Assembly: GCA_030737875.1 (NCBI GenBank)
Contig: CM060920.1
Coordinates: 482,638,861 to 482,702,860, forward strand
Direction of reading: 5' to 3'
Source of the DNA: Allium sativum
Taxonomy: Eukaryota; Streptophyta; Magnoliopsida; Asparagales; Amaryllidaceae
Length of the DNA stretch: 64,000 nucleotides
The position numbers were made by a program, and so were the translations under genes. Under the pieces are notes generated by a model. That model worked only from the letters and a program-made list of their open reading frames with translations, was not told where the DNA came from and ran no database searches. Of the stretch, positions 48,861 through 58,321 are shown piece by piece; the first letter of the stretch is position 1, and each line of letters begins with the position of its first letter.

Positions 48861-50066
48861 ATCAGTTGCATGGCATGAATTTCAATGTGGCATGCTGAGA
48901 TCCAAATGATCAAGGCTTCTGTTGAAAAGTAGAATCTTGTGGTTGATGATCAAAGCACGGTTTGAAATAGCATAGCTTTGTGTATAGCGTTAATTCGCGA
49001 CTACAGGGGGTGCACGACATTTCCATCTAGCTATGGGTGGTGTATGGAGCCCAGACATTTATTATATTTTTTTACCTATGTGGATGATGGATAGCGAGGC
49101 GCCTCGGATATATCGGTTACTACGAGCCGATGGATAGGTCCTATAGGACTGGGAAACGTGTGTTCAGGAATTGCCAATCCTCAAACGTAAGAGAGGACTG
49201 GCCCTGAAGATCCAAGGGTTCACGGCGAGGGATCCTGAGGCATGTGCTAGAGTGTCTTGAATCGGTGAGGAGCCATCCCTTGCCTCGATTCATAGATGGA
49301 ATCCAATTTCCAATACGTGACATTTTGGTTTTAATGGCAGAACTAGTATGGCGACATAATAAGATGGGGTACTATGATGTCTATGATTGATACATTTATA
49401 TTTGAAGTTATTTTATACACTTTACACTTATATGTATCAAAATGATTTGTTTTAAATGTACCAAGCATGTTTGGCTATTATAAGGGAAACTCTATCCTCC
49501 GGCTTCCGTTGCATTGTGTGATGGGACCTGAGTCTTATAATAGCTTCATTTTTCGAAAAGCATTGCGCTCTTTGTTTTATGCACTGGTATTCTTGGGAGG
49601 AAGCCCTTCCCGTGTTATACGGCGTGGTCCCTTGTTTTACTCTCTTTTAAACTAAAGTTTTAAATAACTGTTTTAGTTCTCACACCAATCACCTGACTAA
49701 CTGGAGTTTATTGTTTTAACCAAAACTCTGTGTGCCCCTATTTTCCACACGGCCAACTAGTAGTTTTGGTTTTGCAAATTTATTTTTACAGGATCCTGGT
49801 TTACAGCTAGAGCTATGTTCAGAACGCTCTGTATCCGTGTATTTCTTTAAGCTGTGTTATGTATTATTTTTCCGCTTCTATCTAATGTATTTTAATCTCT
49901 GATATTTTTCTGATGTATATTATTTATTCGTACTCTGTTATATTCTTGTACTCTGATGTAATTGTTGTAATAAGCAATGAAATGTTCAATTGTTTGCGTT
50001 CAGATTTGTCATGTTCTCAACTCAATCCGGGATTTCCCATAAGGGCGATGTTGGGTCATTTCATCA

Positions 50067-50078
50067 TGGTATCAGAGC
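50067..50078 (+). other. Primer-binding site of Y
   Basis: A perfect TGGTATCAGAGC lies a few bases after the LTR end TTTCA at 50063. Confidence 0.9.
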
Positions 50079-51130
50079 TTTGGTTCACAGGGCTTGAGAA
50101 TAAGACATATTAGAACTGAACGAAAGAATTCATCAGATACAAGATAAGTAATATCCAATAAGAATGACTCGTCGGAGATAGGATTTGTAGTATCCTAGAA
50201 CGAGTGTAAAGAGTGTTATTTCTAAAAATCAAATTTATTTTTAAAATTTTAAATCAATTATTTGTATATGAATATTTTATTTTAAATTGATTTGGACAAT
50301 CGAGTATATGAAGATTTTGCACATACGCCTTGCAAATGTGTATACGAAGCCTTAAATATACTGGACAGACATAGAATCACACTCTAGTCGCCCGGAAATG
50401 ATTCTGATGATGGGGCCCCATCATCAGTTTTATTTTCGAGCTTCAAAGGTGAGATATCTATATATTTCCAATTGACTGCTGTAAGAACCAAAACTTAAAT
50501 AGGGTCTATTATTTGGAATTGGCGTCAAAAATATGATTTTGAGTGTGTGTGTATATATATATATATATATCAAAGTTATAAATTTGAAAATTTAACCAAC
50601 TAGTTGATTGCTGGTTGTGTTTTTTGATTATTAGTTTAACTAATAAAATTATTGAAACCAATATGTAAATGAAAGGTAAATTTGGCCAAATTGAATTAAT
50701 ATTGAACTGAATTGAAAATTGATTGGAATTGCATATATGTACATGTGTATATAATGAACAGGTCATAGCATGGAAGCTAAGAAGAGGAATAAAATTGTAT
50801 GCCCGATAAATAGGTACATGTTTATTGTATTCATTGGATTTTTGATGAGTTTATGAGCCGATTAGCTAGCCGCTTGGCTTTTTCTTTTTCTTTTCGATTG
50901 GTGAGGGGCCTTTGAGGCAAGTTGTGGTCTTAAAGGTCTCCCTGTACACAGGAAGTTATAGCGAAATTTTTCAAAAATTTAGGGTGTTAGCCAAATTTTT
51001 GAGAAATTAGAAAATTCTTAATAACTGAAAAATTGAAGAATAAAAGCCAGAATGAAAGTTGAGTTGGTTAATTAAGCAACTTTCATCTCCGTTCCTTTTC
51101 GAGGACGAAAAGATTTTAAGTAGGGGAGAT
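50079..51130 (+). mobile_element. Internal region of Y, non-coding
   Basis: 1.05 kb with no gag or pol motif. Its last part reads TTTTCGAGGACGAAAAGATT and then a purine tract AGTAGGGGAGAT (51119-51130), the remains of the chromovirus pol end (FEDEK) and polypurine tract. This suggests descent from a chromovirus that lost its coding region. Confidence 0.75.
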
Positions 51131-52481
51131 TGTAACAACCCGGATTTTCAGAACCAATTTAATTTTTTTATTTTAGCAATATTAATGGATTTTGAATATT
51201 TAAAATGATTTATTTTAAATAATAAAGATTAAAAATTTATTTTTATCAAAGTTAGAACATATAATTTTATTTTGATTATAAAACGAGCCTGAAATGGCAT
51301 GGTAGTTTGAAAATTCAATTTCAAATTTCATATGAATGTACAGGATTCAAAATAAATTGGATTTCAGTAAAACCAGAAATATTTGAATCTGTTTAATTAT
51401 ATCTTTCTAACGAATGTGAAAAATCCAGATTTTATAATGAGAATTAAAAGTTATGTCCAGCTTAAAATTTAGAATAGTTGCTATGGAATATGTGTATATA
51501 TATACATATATATTTTATATATAATATATAGCCATTAAAAATAGCCACTTTGCAAATGACCTCCGTTTTCGACGAAACCACTTTTGTTGGTCTCAAATGT
51601 CAAATTATTGTTAGATTCCAATTTTTAGAATTTTGGAATTAATATGTGAGCGTGGTGGATTTAAACGCGTATGGTTAGTTCAGTTTGAATTTAATTGACT
51701 GGAAAATGACCATTTTTCAAACGGTCTCCAAATTCGATAAAATTAGTTTTGTTAGGACCGTATCGTCAAAACATAACTAGATTTATTTTTCTGAATTTTT
51801 GAAGTCAGTATGTGGCCCCGGTAAATTAAAATATACATTTAAATTTAATATATATGGATCTATATTTTAATTTGATAAAAACTGATTAAAACAGTCGAAT
51901 TAGCTTGCAAAACATATCCCACTTTGTTCGGAATGGGGGTAATTAGTTTGGGACAATAGTCCTTAGTTTTGAATTGGAGTTCGAATCAAAAACTTACTTC
52001 TTGAAATTAAAAGGAATTAAATATCTTTTTTTTATAAAATCACCTACCCCTCTTCCCTTTCTCTCTCCTTAATAGTTTAAAAAAAAGAGGGAGCGACGGA
52101 ACCCTAGCCGCCCACCGGAACTCCACCGCGCCGTCGTTGGCCTCCACCCTCCTGCGACCTCCTTCTTCCCCTCTGCCTCTCCCCCTTCCTCCATTCAAGA
52201 AAACCGAACCCCCCCTCTAAGCCCTAACCCCAAATCGAACCGCCAGACCGCCTAGCGCCGCTACCTCTGCCTGCAGCCATCCCCAACCAACCGTCGCCGC
52301 CCTCGGCCCTAACTCCGAACAGCGGACCCCTCCCCCCTCCCACTGCCTCCACCAAAGATTCAATTTTGCGAAAGAGAAAAGGTGAGTTTTTATGTTAGTT
52401 TAATTAATTTATATATATATAACGTTATTTAAAAATCAGTTTTTTTAATACATGACATTGTTTTATATAGAAAACAGATTT
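51131..52481 (+). mobile_element. 3' LTR of Y, truncated
   Basis: It matches 37637-38911 and a few bases past the LINE site (44641-44670). It contains TATA TTTATAAAATCACC (52028), a leader exon rich in CCGCC, and donor GT at 52382-52383. It stops where LTR Z begins (52482). Confidence 0.82.
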
Positions 52482-54204
52482 TGTAACGACCCAGATTTGT
52501 AACCGTTTAATTTTGAATATTTAATTTTTTTTCAAATGTCGTATTAGATGTATAAATGGAAATTTATATGGAATTTATTAAATAAAATGAAGTTTTAACA
52601 TATAATTTATAATTTTAAAAAAAAAAATTGGTGTAATCGTATGCAATTTGTACCATACATAGGATAGGATTTTTCTAGGGTCAAGAAGTTGCGGTTGGAA
52701 ACAATGGCTTACCTAAACTTAAAGTAAACTCCTTTGTAATGCTTGTACCAACCAAAACAAAGTAACCAATAACATTTGTGTATCCAAGTCAAAATCTTTG
52801 TAAGGTTTTGTTCATCTTTCTACTCCTCACGAAAGAAAAAAAATTAATATATACTACCTTACCCTGAAAGCAACAAACAAGTGTGCTATACACGATTTCG
52901 AAAAGTTGTGTGATAAGTGATTTCAAAACCCGTGCGTTCCAAGCAATTTACTACCGTGAGTGCCAAGAAATTTACTACCATGCGTGCCAAGGAATTTACC
53001 CTATATAAAACATTGTTTCACTCACCCTTTTCCTTTCTTCTGACTCTCGAAATCAAAGCTGGCACCATCTTCTTGTTCTCAAAAATAAAACCAAAATCCC
53101 AAATCATTTTCGTGTTTCCCCGTTCTGCTGAAAATCATCTTTCCCAATAATCAACGAGAAAATTTCCGCTCTTAAAATCAATTACTAAAAAAGAAAAAAA
53201 AGAGGAGATCAAATCTTTGATTCGTTGTGTTTCTTATTTGATTAGCTTCCTTGAACCGCGTGATAGTCGAAGTCGAAATTGTCAGAAGTGCGGCAAGTTG
53301 GAGCTGAGTGGCCAGGGGTGGTCGGCGACGGAGACGGAGGCCTGGGAAAGTGCAGTTGTCGTTGAACAGGGTGGATTCCACCATGTTTCTCTTGCTTTAG
53401 AGTTTACTGATGAGTTAATGGACCAAGATTGAATGGCTTTGGGTAATTGCGACATGGGTGATGTGAGGAGGAAGAATCGGGTTGTATCAATTGAGGAGAA
53501 GCAGGTTCCGTATTTTATGTTATAAAAAACGTATGAATTGCATTTAATCTGGAAATTCCACAGTTTTAAATGGGTTTTTTGGTGCGTGTTTGGGAATTTA
53601 GAGCTTTGTACATGATGATTGAAGATTTCAGGTGAGTTCAAGTGGGCGACAGCGGAGATAGGTTAGGAAATCGGGTTCTGTTCTTTTGTCTGGGAAAGAG
53701 GAGTTGGTGGTAAACTAGACTATGTTGAGAAGTTTAATGGTTCTCATGATTTGTGAAGTACTGAAGTGATGAGAGAGAGGGGATCGACCATGGTAAACTC
53801 AAGCTACGGATATGATGCTGGAAGAGGGAACTTGAATGGAAAATGCACTACTAAAGAGTACAAAAATAGAAGTGCAAAGCAGAAGTAATTAAACAAAGAA
53901 ATTATAGGGAAGGGGGTGGCTTCGAAGTTCACGAGGTTGAAGAAACTGCCTGGAGTCAACAAAAGTATACAGGGAGCATTAACATAGTTGTTAAGTGTTA
54001 AACATTGGTTAGTAAAGTTAGTAAAAGGAAGATTTAAATGACGATAATGCCGGTTGTGAGAAGATAGGAGGATGAAATAGTCCATGCGTTTGAATGGGTA
54101 AGCAACAAGCTTCAAAAATGGTTCCATGAAGAGTGAAGGTGGATTAGTGACTAATCAAGTGGTAATTGGTTTTAAAATATTAATTAGCTAACTTAATAAA
54201 CATT
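52482..54204 (+). mobile_element. LTR fragment Z
   Basis: It begins TGTAACGACCCAGATTTG, the start type of these LTRs, directly inside LTR Y (candidate duplication GATTT). A TATA box CTATATAAAA lies 520 bp in (53001-53010), and three 24-bp repeats lie just upstream (52925-52998). The transcribed side (53030-53700) has G-rich, gene-like sequence, for example around 53280-53450, probably leader exon. It ends where element T starts at 54205. No protein domain was recognised. An alternative is a host gene 5' end; I consider this less likely. Confidence 0.5.
52925..52998 (+). repeat. Three 24-bp repeats upstream of the Z TATA box
   Basis: Copies of CGTGAGTGCCAAGAAATTTAC differ at a few positions (CGTGCGTTCCAAGCAATTTA, CATGCGTGCCAAGGAATTTA). 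The last ends next to CTATATAAAA. Confidence 0.85.
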
Positions 54205-54892
54205 TGTTAGATCCAAAATTGGCTCTAACACCCAAGTTGTTCAATGATGCAGAAATTAATATCAGAAAAAATACTAGAAAATCAGAAAAGACACGAGATT
54301 TATAGTGGTTCGGCGTTAATGAGCCTACATCCACTTTATATCTTTGATTATACTTAAAATCAGAGTACAATCGATGATTTATCCCTCAATCTCACTCTTA
54401 CAATGTTTATTCACTCAATAATTTCGAGACAACCCTGAATAATAATGGAGATGTAATAATGGTGGATTCAGAACTCAGAATTGCCAAAAAGATCCTCCAA
54501 ATTCCCAAGTTCTGATCTATTTATAGGTGATTCCTTCAGGCGGATCACGATCATACGTGGCACACATCTCGAGAATCTCGGACTGGTTCGTGGCTTGATG
54601 GAGAATTGGTCAATATGACAGTTGTGGAAAGATGTCATGAGATCCAACATTATCGGATCGTGGTGGACTTAGTCACAGCCTTCACCACGTCTTTTGGGCT
54701 TGGATCGGATCGGTAGAAGAGGAGAGGACGGATCGGATCGGGGGGACATGGGGGCGATCGCGAGCTGGAGGAAACATCACGAACCGATGTAAGAGGAGCG
54801 ATCGCGACCGAGTCTTAATAGATCAAAGGCATGAGGCATCATGTTTTCTTTGTGTGTGAACCTTGGTGGCTAGATCGAAAAGCTAGCCAACA
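54205..54892 (-). mobile_element. 3' LTR of element T (688 bp, Tat-like)
   Basis: It is bounded by TGTTAGATCC and GCTAGCCAACA. On the minus strand it starts TGTTGGCTAGC, has a TATA box CTATAAATAG at about 54515-54528 (370 bp in), and is preceded by the purine tract CGAGGGGGCAAAA (54893-54905). This fixes the minus orientation and its identity as the 3' LTR. Confidence 0.75.
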
Positions 54893-55399
54893 TTTTGCCC
54901 CCTCGAAGTATGTTTCATCAGGGATGGAACATGCTTTGAAATTGCAAAAATATATTTTCATAGAATGGTACAAATCAGTGGTCATATCCGTCTGAAATGT
55001 CATAATGCTTCAAGAAGTCGTGCTCTTTGACCGGTATAAATATCGGTTTACATCATCTTTCATTTTTTTGTTTATCGGATAGTTCTTATCTCTGGGAGTT
55101 TCGGATACTTCATCGCTAGGTTGCCAAGTAAACTTTTAAATCTTCACAAGTATTTCTGAATTATTCGCTGAGTCAAATCACCAAACACCTCATGGTTCGT
55201 GAGACAAGGCCTTTATTTTGGGCTGAAAACCATTTGAGGTTTTCCCCCACGAGACGCGACGAGGCCTTCCTACTTCGGTCACGAGTCGCCTCGAGGGATC
55301 AGCCTCCCTTTTTCTCTGCCGGGCTTGGTTCTGTGGCCCACTAAGCTCCACGGTCCGAATGGGACAAAAATCAGAACACCAACGGTCGCGGGTTTTGGC

Positions 55400-55408
55400 T
55401 ATATAAAC
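55400..55408 (+). promoter_or_regulatory. TATA box of the antisense gene in T
   Basis: GGCTATATAAACC is followed by a C/T-rich leader (55410-55515) and a donor-like AAAG/GTAATC at 55524. It points opposite to the element's own transcription. Confidence 0.5.
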
Positions 55409-56257
55409 CAAACCTCCCCCTTCCTTTCCTTTTCTTCTTCTTCCTGTTGTCGTCGCTCTTTCTTTTGAAACCCTATCTTCAATTTCCAAGAAAAACCCAC
55501 TCGTTTCCCCCATTTTTAAGAAAGGTAATCATATTAAAAATATGTTTTCACATTTCTATCTTCGTTTTCCTCGAGTTTTTGTTGATTTGAGGGAAGAGGT
55601 GGTGGAGTTTCGTGGTTTTTCAAGGTTTTGGGAGCGGTGGTGGTGCCATGGGTTCTGTTGTTTGAGTTCGGAGATGGAGGGGAGAAAAGAGAAGGAAGAA
55701 GAAGGAGCAGGTCGAGCCGGATCGTGGTGAAGGTTCGTGAGGAGGATAGATGGATGGGTTGTTGGTTTGGCTAGCGGATCGGATCGAGGACACGAAGGAG
55801 CATCGGTTCGTGGTAACACGAAGTAGAGCTGGTCACGAGGGGTTGTCACGATCCGTTCTTGTAAAGTATGACAAATCAAAAAATCCAGCGCTTCGACTTT
55901 TGAAGCTCCTCCACGATCCGAAGCTTCTTCACGATCTAGCACATGCTCCACGATCCGTTGATGCATGACGATTCAATACCTATCTCACGAGCCAATGCAA
56001 CGAACGATCCGATGGACTCATTAACTAAATAATACAATGTAACCTTGATATACAAATGGACTGTTAGGCTAGAGCCCTCGGGACTTTTTAAACTGGACAA
56101 CAGCATGATCTTGACTGCATATGACGACTAATACTTCGATGATCTTGTTAACTTTTATGCTTTTCTTTAATGTATGCACAGGCACACACTTGCACTTGCA
56201 CACACGGGGAACGGGTAACTGTATTCTAATCTCTCATATTTGCTCACCAAAACAGCA

Positions 56258-56656
56258 ATGTCGGATAATCGTTCTCCTGAAATATCTGAAACAGAGGTGG
56301 ACCCGGAGGTGTCGGAACACCATAATCCCGAGGTTCCTTCAATTAACCCAGAGGATGAGGATCCTGAATCCGAATATGAGGCTAAGACATAGTCAAATTC
56401 ATCTGAGAGTACCTCGCTAGAGGATGAGTCCGAAGTGGATGACCGAGCTTCCGATGAGATTCCCGACGTTCTAGGAATTTAGAAATTCACTGACTCTTTG
56501 GCTTCCAAACTAGACGATATAAAACTTAAGAAAATTTGTTTGAAACACGGGATCCCGTGGGACGATGTGAAAACACCTGAAAGCGGAGATAGACCTCATC
56601 TTGCTCCAGAAGGGTACATGGCAATCAGCCGACTCATGTGCTGGGTAGGCGCTATT
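56258..56656 (+). pseudogene. Antisense ORF of T, gypsy-type transposase-like
   Basis: The ATG at 56258 follows a possible acceptor CAAAACAG. The reading MSDNRSPEISETEVDPEVSE begins an acidic region, then two in-frame TAG stops (56390 and about 56480), then LKKICLKHGIPWDDVK, SGDRPHLAPEGYMAISRLM. The last part resembles the start of the 'putative gypsy-type transposase' domain found in plant Tat and related elements, where a basic helix, a GIP turn, a Pro-rich linker and a P-x-G-Y-hydrophobic run follow in that order. It is cut at 56656 by LTR W. The function of this protein in Tat elements is not known. The ORFs at 55542-55968 lie in the leader or intron and lack support. Confidence 0.5.
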
Positions 56657-57590
56657 TGTAATAACCCGAAAATCTGGGCCAGTTTAAAATTTTTATTTTG
56701 GCAATTTTAGCGAATTTTTAATATTTAAAACGGAATATTTTAAATAATACCGACGAGAAATTTATTTTGAATAGAATTCGAACGTATATGTTATGTACGA
56801 CGTCGTTAGAATATAAATAATTATATATAATTATAAATAGAATTGAAAATGGCGCGGTAGTTCGATAATTCGATTTCAAACTTCAATTGAATGTACCGGG
56901 TGCAAAACTATCCGGATTTTAGTGAAACCAAAAATGATAGGATCTAATTGAGAATATCTTTGCAACGAATCCGAAAAATCGAAATTTCATAGCGGAAATC
57001 AAAAGATATGTCCAGTTGAAAATACGGAATAGTCGCTATGGAATTCGGGCCCTTAAAATGGAGATTTTGCAAACGACCTCGGATTTCGACGAAACCACTT
57101 TTGTTGGATCTGTGATGTCAAATTATTGCTAGATTCCAAATTTCATAATTTTTCGAATCAATATGTGAGCGTGGCGAAGGAAAACGCGTTTGACCAGTTT
57201 CAGTTGATTTTAATCGACTGGAAATTGGCCATTTTTCCAACGGTCTCAGAATTCGACGAAATTAGTTTTGTTAGGACCGTATTGTCAATACAAAGCTAGA
57301 AAATATTTTTATGCAATTTATAGAGTTCGTATGTGACCCCGGTAAATTGAAATGCGCGTTCAAATTCAATATATAGAGTTATATGTTGATTTTGACGAAA
57401 ACTGATCGAAACGATCAAATCAGCTTGCGATACATATCCCATTGTGTTCGGAATGGGGGTAATTAGCTATGGACGACAGGAGGTGGGTTTCGTTTTGAGT
57501 TCGTCAATAAAAGTCAACTCTTTAGAGAATTAATTAATAGAATAATAATATATATATAAACCTATTTTCTCTCCCTTACTCAGTTAAACC
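56657..57590 (+). mobile_element. LTR fragment W, family of Y and G
   Basis: It starts TGTAATAACCCGAAAATCTG and runs through the same U3 order as Y, including the two TTCGACGAAA modules (57089 and 57252), TCGGAATGGGGGTAATTAGC and a TATA box near 57550. It is interrupted at 57591 by element D; the rest should lie beyond D, right of the window. Confidence 0.8.
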
Positions 57591-57864
57591 TGTAACACCC
57601 CGAAAATTAGATAACTGTGAAATTCATAAATTAAAGTATAATCAAATTCAAATCAGAGAACTAAGGGAAACGGGATACGCCATTGCGTTCGTCTCGGAAA
57701 AATACGCGAAATAGAGTCCGAGTTTTCGAAAAACGGAGTCCGTATGAAGAAGATATGGCCTTCAGAAGTTTTGAATTAAATTTAAAATTCAAAACAGAAT
57801 AAAATAATAATTTGAAATGGGGCCCAACGGGCCAGGCGGATAAAACACCCGCCTAGACACCCAG

Positions 57865-57960
57865 GTCGACTGGGCTGTCGACCTGGGCTACCCATGTCGA
57901 CAGGGCTGTCGACAGCCCTGTCGACAGGGGTATCGACCTGGTCGAGCCCAGTCAACCTGG
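57865..57960 (+). promoter_or_regulatory. GTCGAC cluster in LTR D
   Basis: Five perfect GTCGAC and two imperfect copies upstream of the TATA box, including a palindromic run TGTCGACAGCCCTGTCGACA. Confidence 0.6.
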
Positions 57961-58103
57961 CTGGCCAGGTCGGTGTGTGGTCGAATTTCTGTGGTCTGCT
58001 TTGTCATTAGGGCTAGGTGGCGGGTTTTTATTGGTCTCTCTTCCTAATGAATGGCTATGATCTAACCTAGCAACATCAATGGTCCTAATCAATTCCTAAC
58101 CTC

Positions 58104-58110
58104 TATATAA
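58104..58110 (+). promoter_or_regulatory. TATA box of LTR D
   Basis: CTATATAAACAACC lies 514 bp into the LTR, downstream of the GTCGAC cluster. Confidence 0.72.
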
Positions 58111-58321
58111 ACAACCCTAGACCAAACCCTAATCTATTCATTAAAAATTAAGAACATAGCCGCCACGTTGCTGAGGAACGACAAAGCATAGCCGCCAACT
58201 AAAGAGAGGATTAGGGAGGAAGTTCTAAGGCCTAAAGCAATTCAAGCAACCTAAAGCTAATCAATTCAACAAAGGAATTTGCGTCTTCAATCCCTAAACT
58301 AGAGAATTCATCAAACCATTG

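Larger units (their letters stand above)
44641..50063 (+). mobile_element. 5' LTR of Y, part 2
   Basis: It continues the LTR after the LINE and ends just before the primer site at 50067. It holds an A+T repeat array (44641-45060), repeated modules (47200-48860), and an acceptor-like TTATTTTTACAG/GATCC at 49790-49791. Stretches 45070-47200 and 48870-49780 are A+T-rich without recognised genes. The small ORFs at 48515-49655 have no family features. Confidence 0.7.
37637..52481 (+). mobile_element. Element Y: LTR element with giant LTRs
   Basis: The 5' LTR (37637-50063) is split by a LINE, followed by a primer site, a 1.07-kb internal region, a polypurine tract and a truncated 3' LTR (51131-52481). 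Without the LINE the 5' LTR is about 6.7 kb, more than six times the internal region. The start of both LTRs matches closely for 1.3 kb. The candidate target duplication at the left is AAATC; its mate is not in view. Confidence 0.8.
54893..56656 (-). mobile_element. Internal 3' part of element T, with antisense gene
   Basis: The segment between the 3' LTR and the insertion of W. On the sense (minus) strand no pol motif was seen. On the plus strand it carries a TATA box, a leader and a coding remnant, described separately. Tat-lineage Ty3/Gypsy elements of plants are known for extra, often antisense, ORFs between pol and the 3' LTR; the position and orientation here fit that. Confidence 0.6.

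Noticed and set aside
55542..55968. ORFs of 62 to 136 residues on both strands as possible host genes
   Set aside because: They overlap each other on opposite strands, have low-complexity Lys/Glu or Ser/Pro content, and lie in the leader of the antisense gene of element T.
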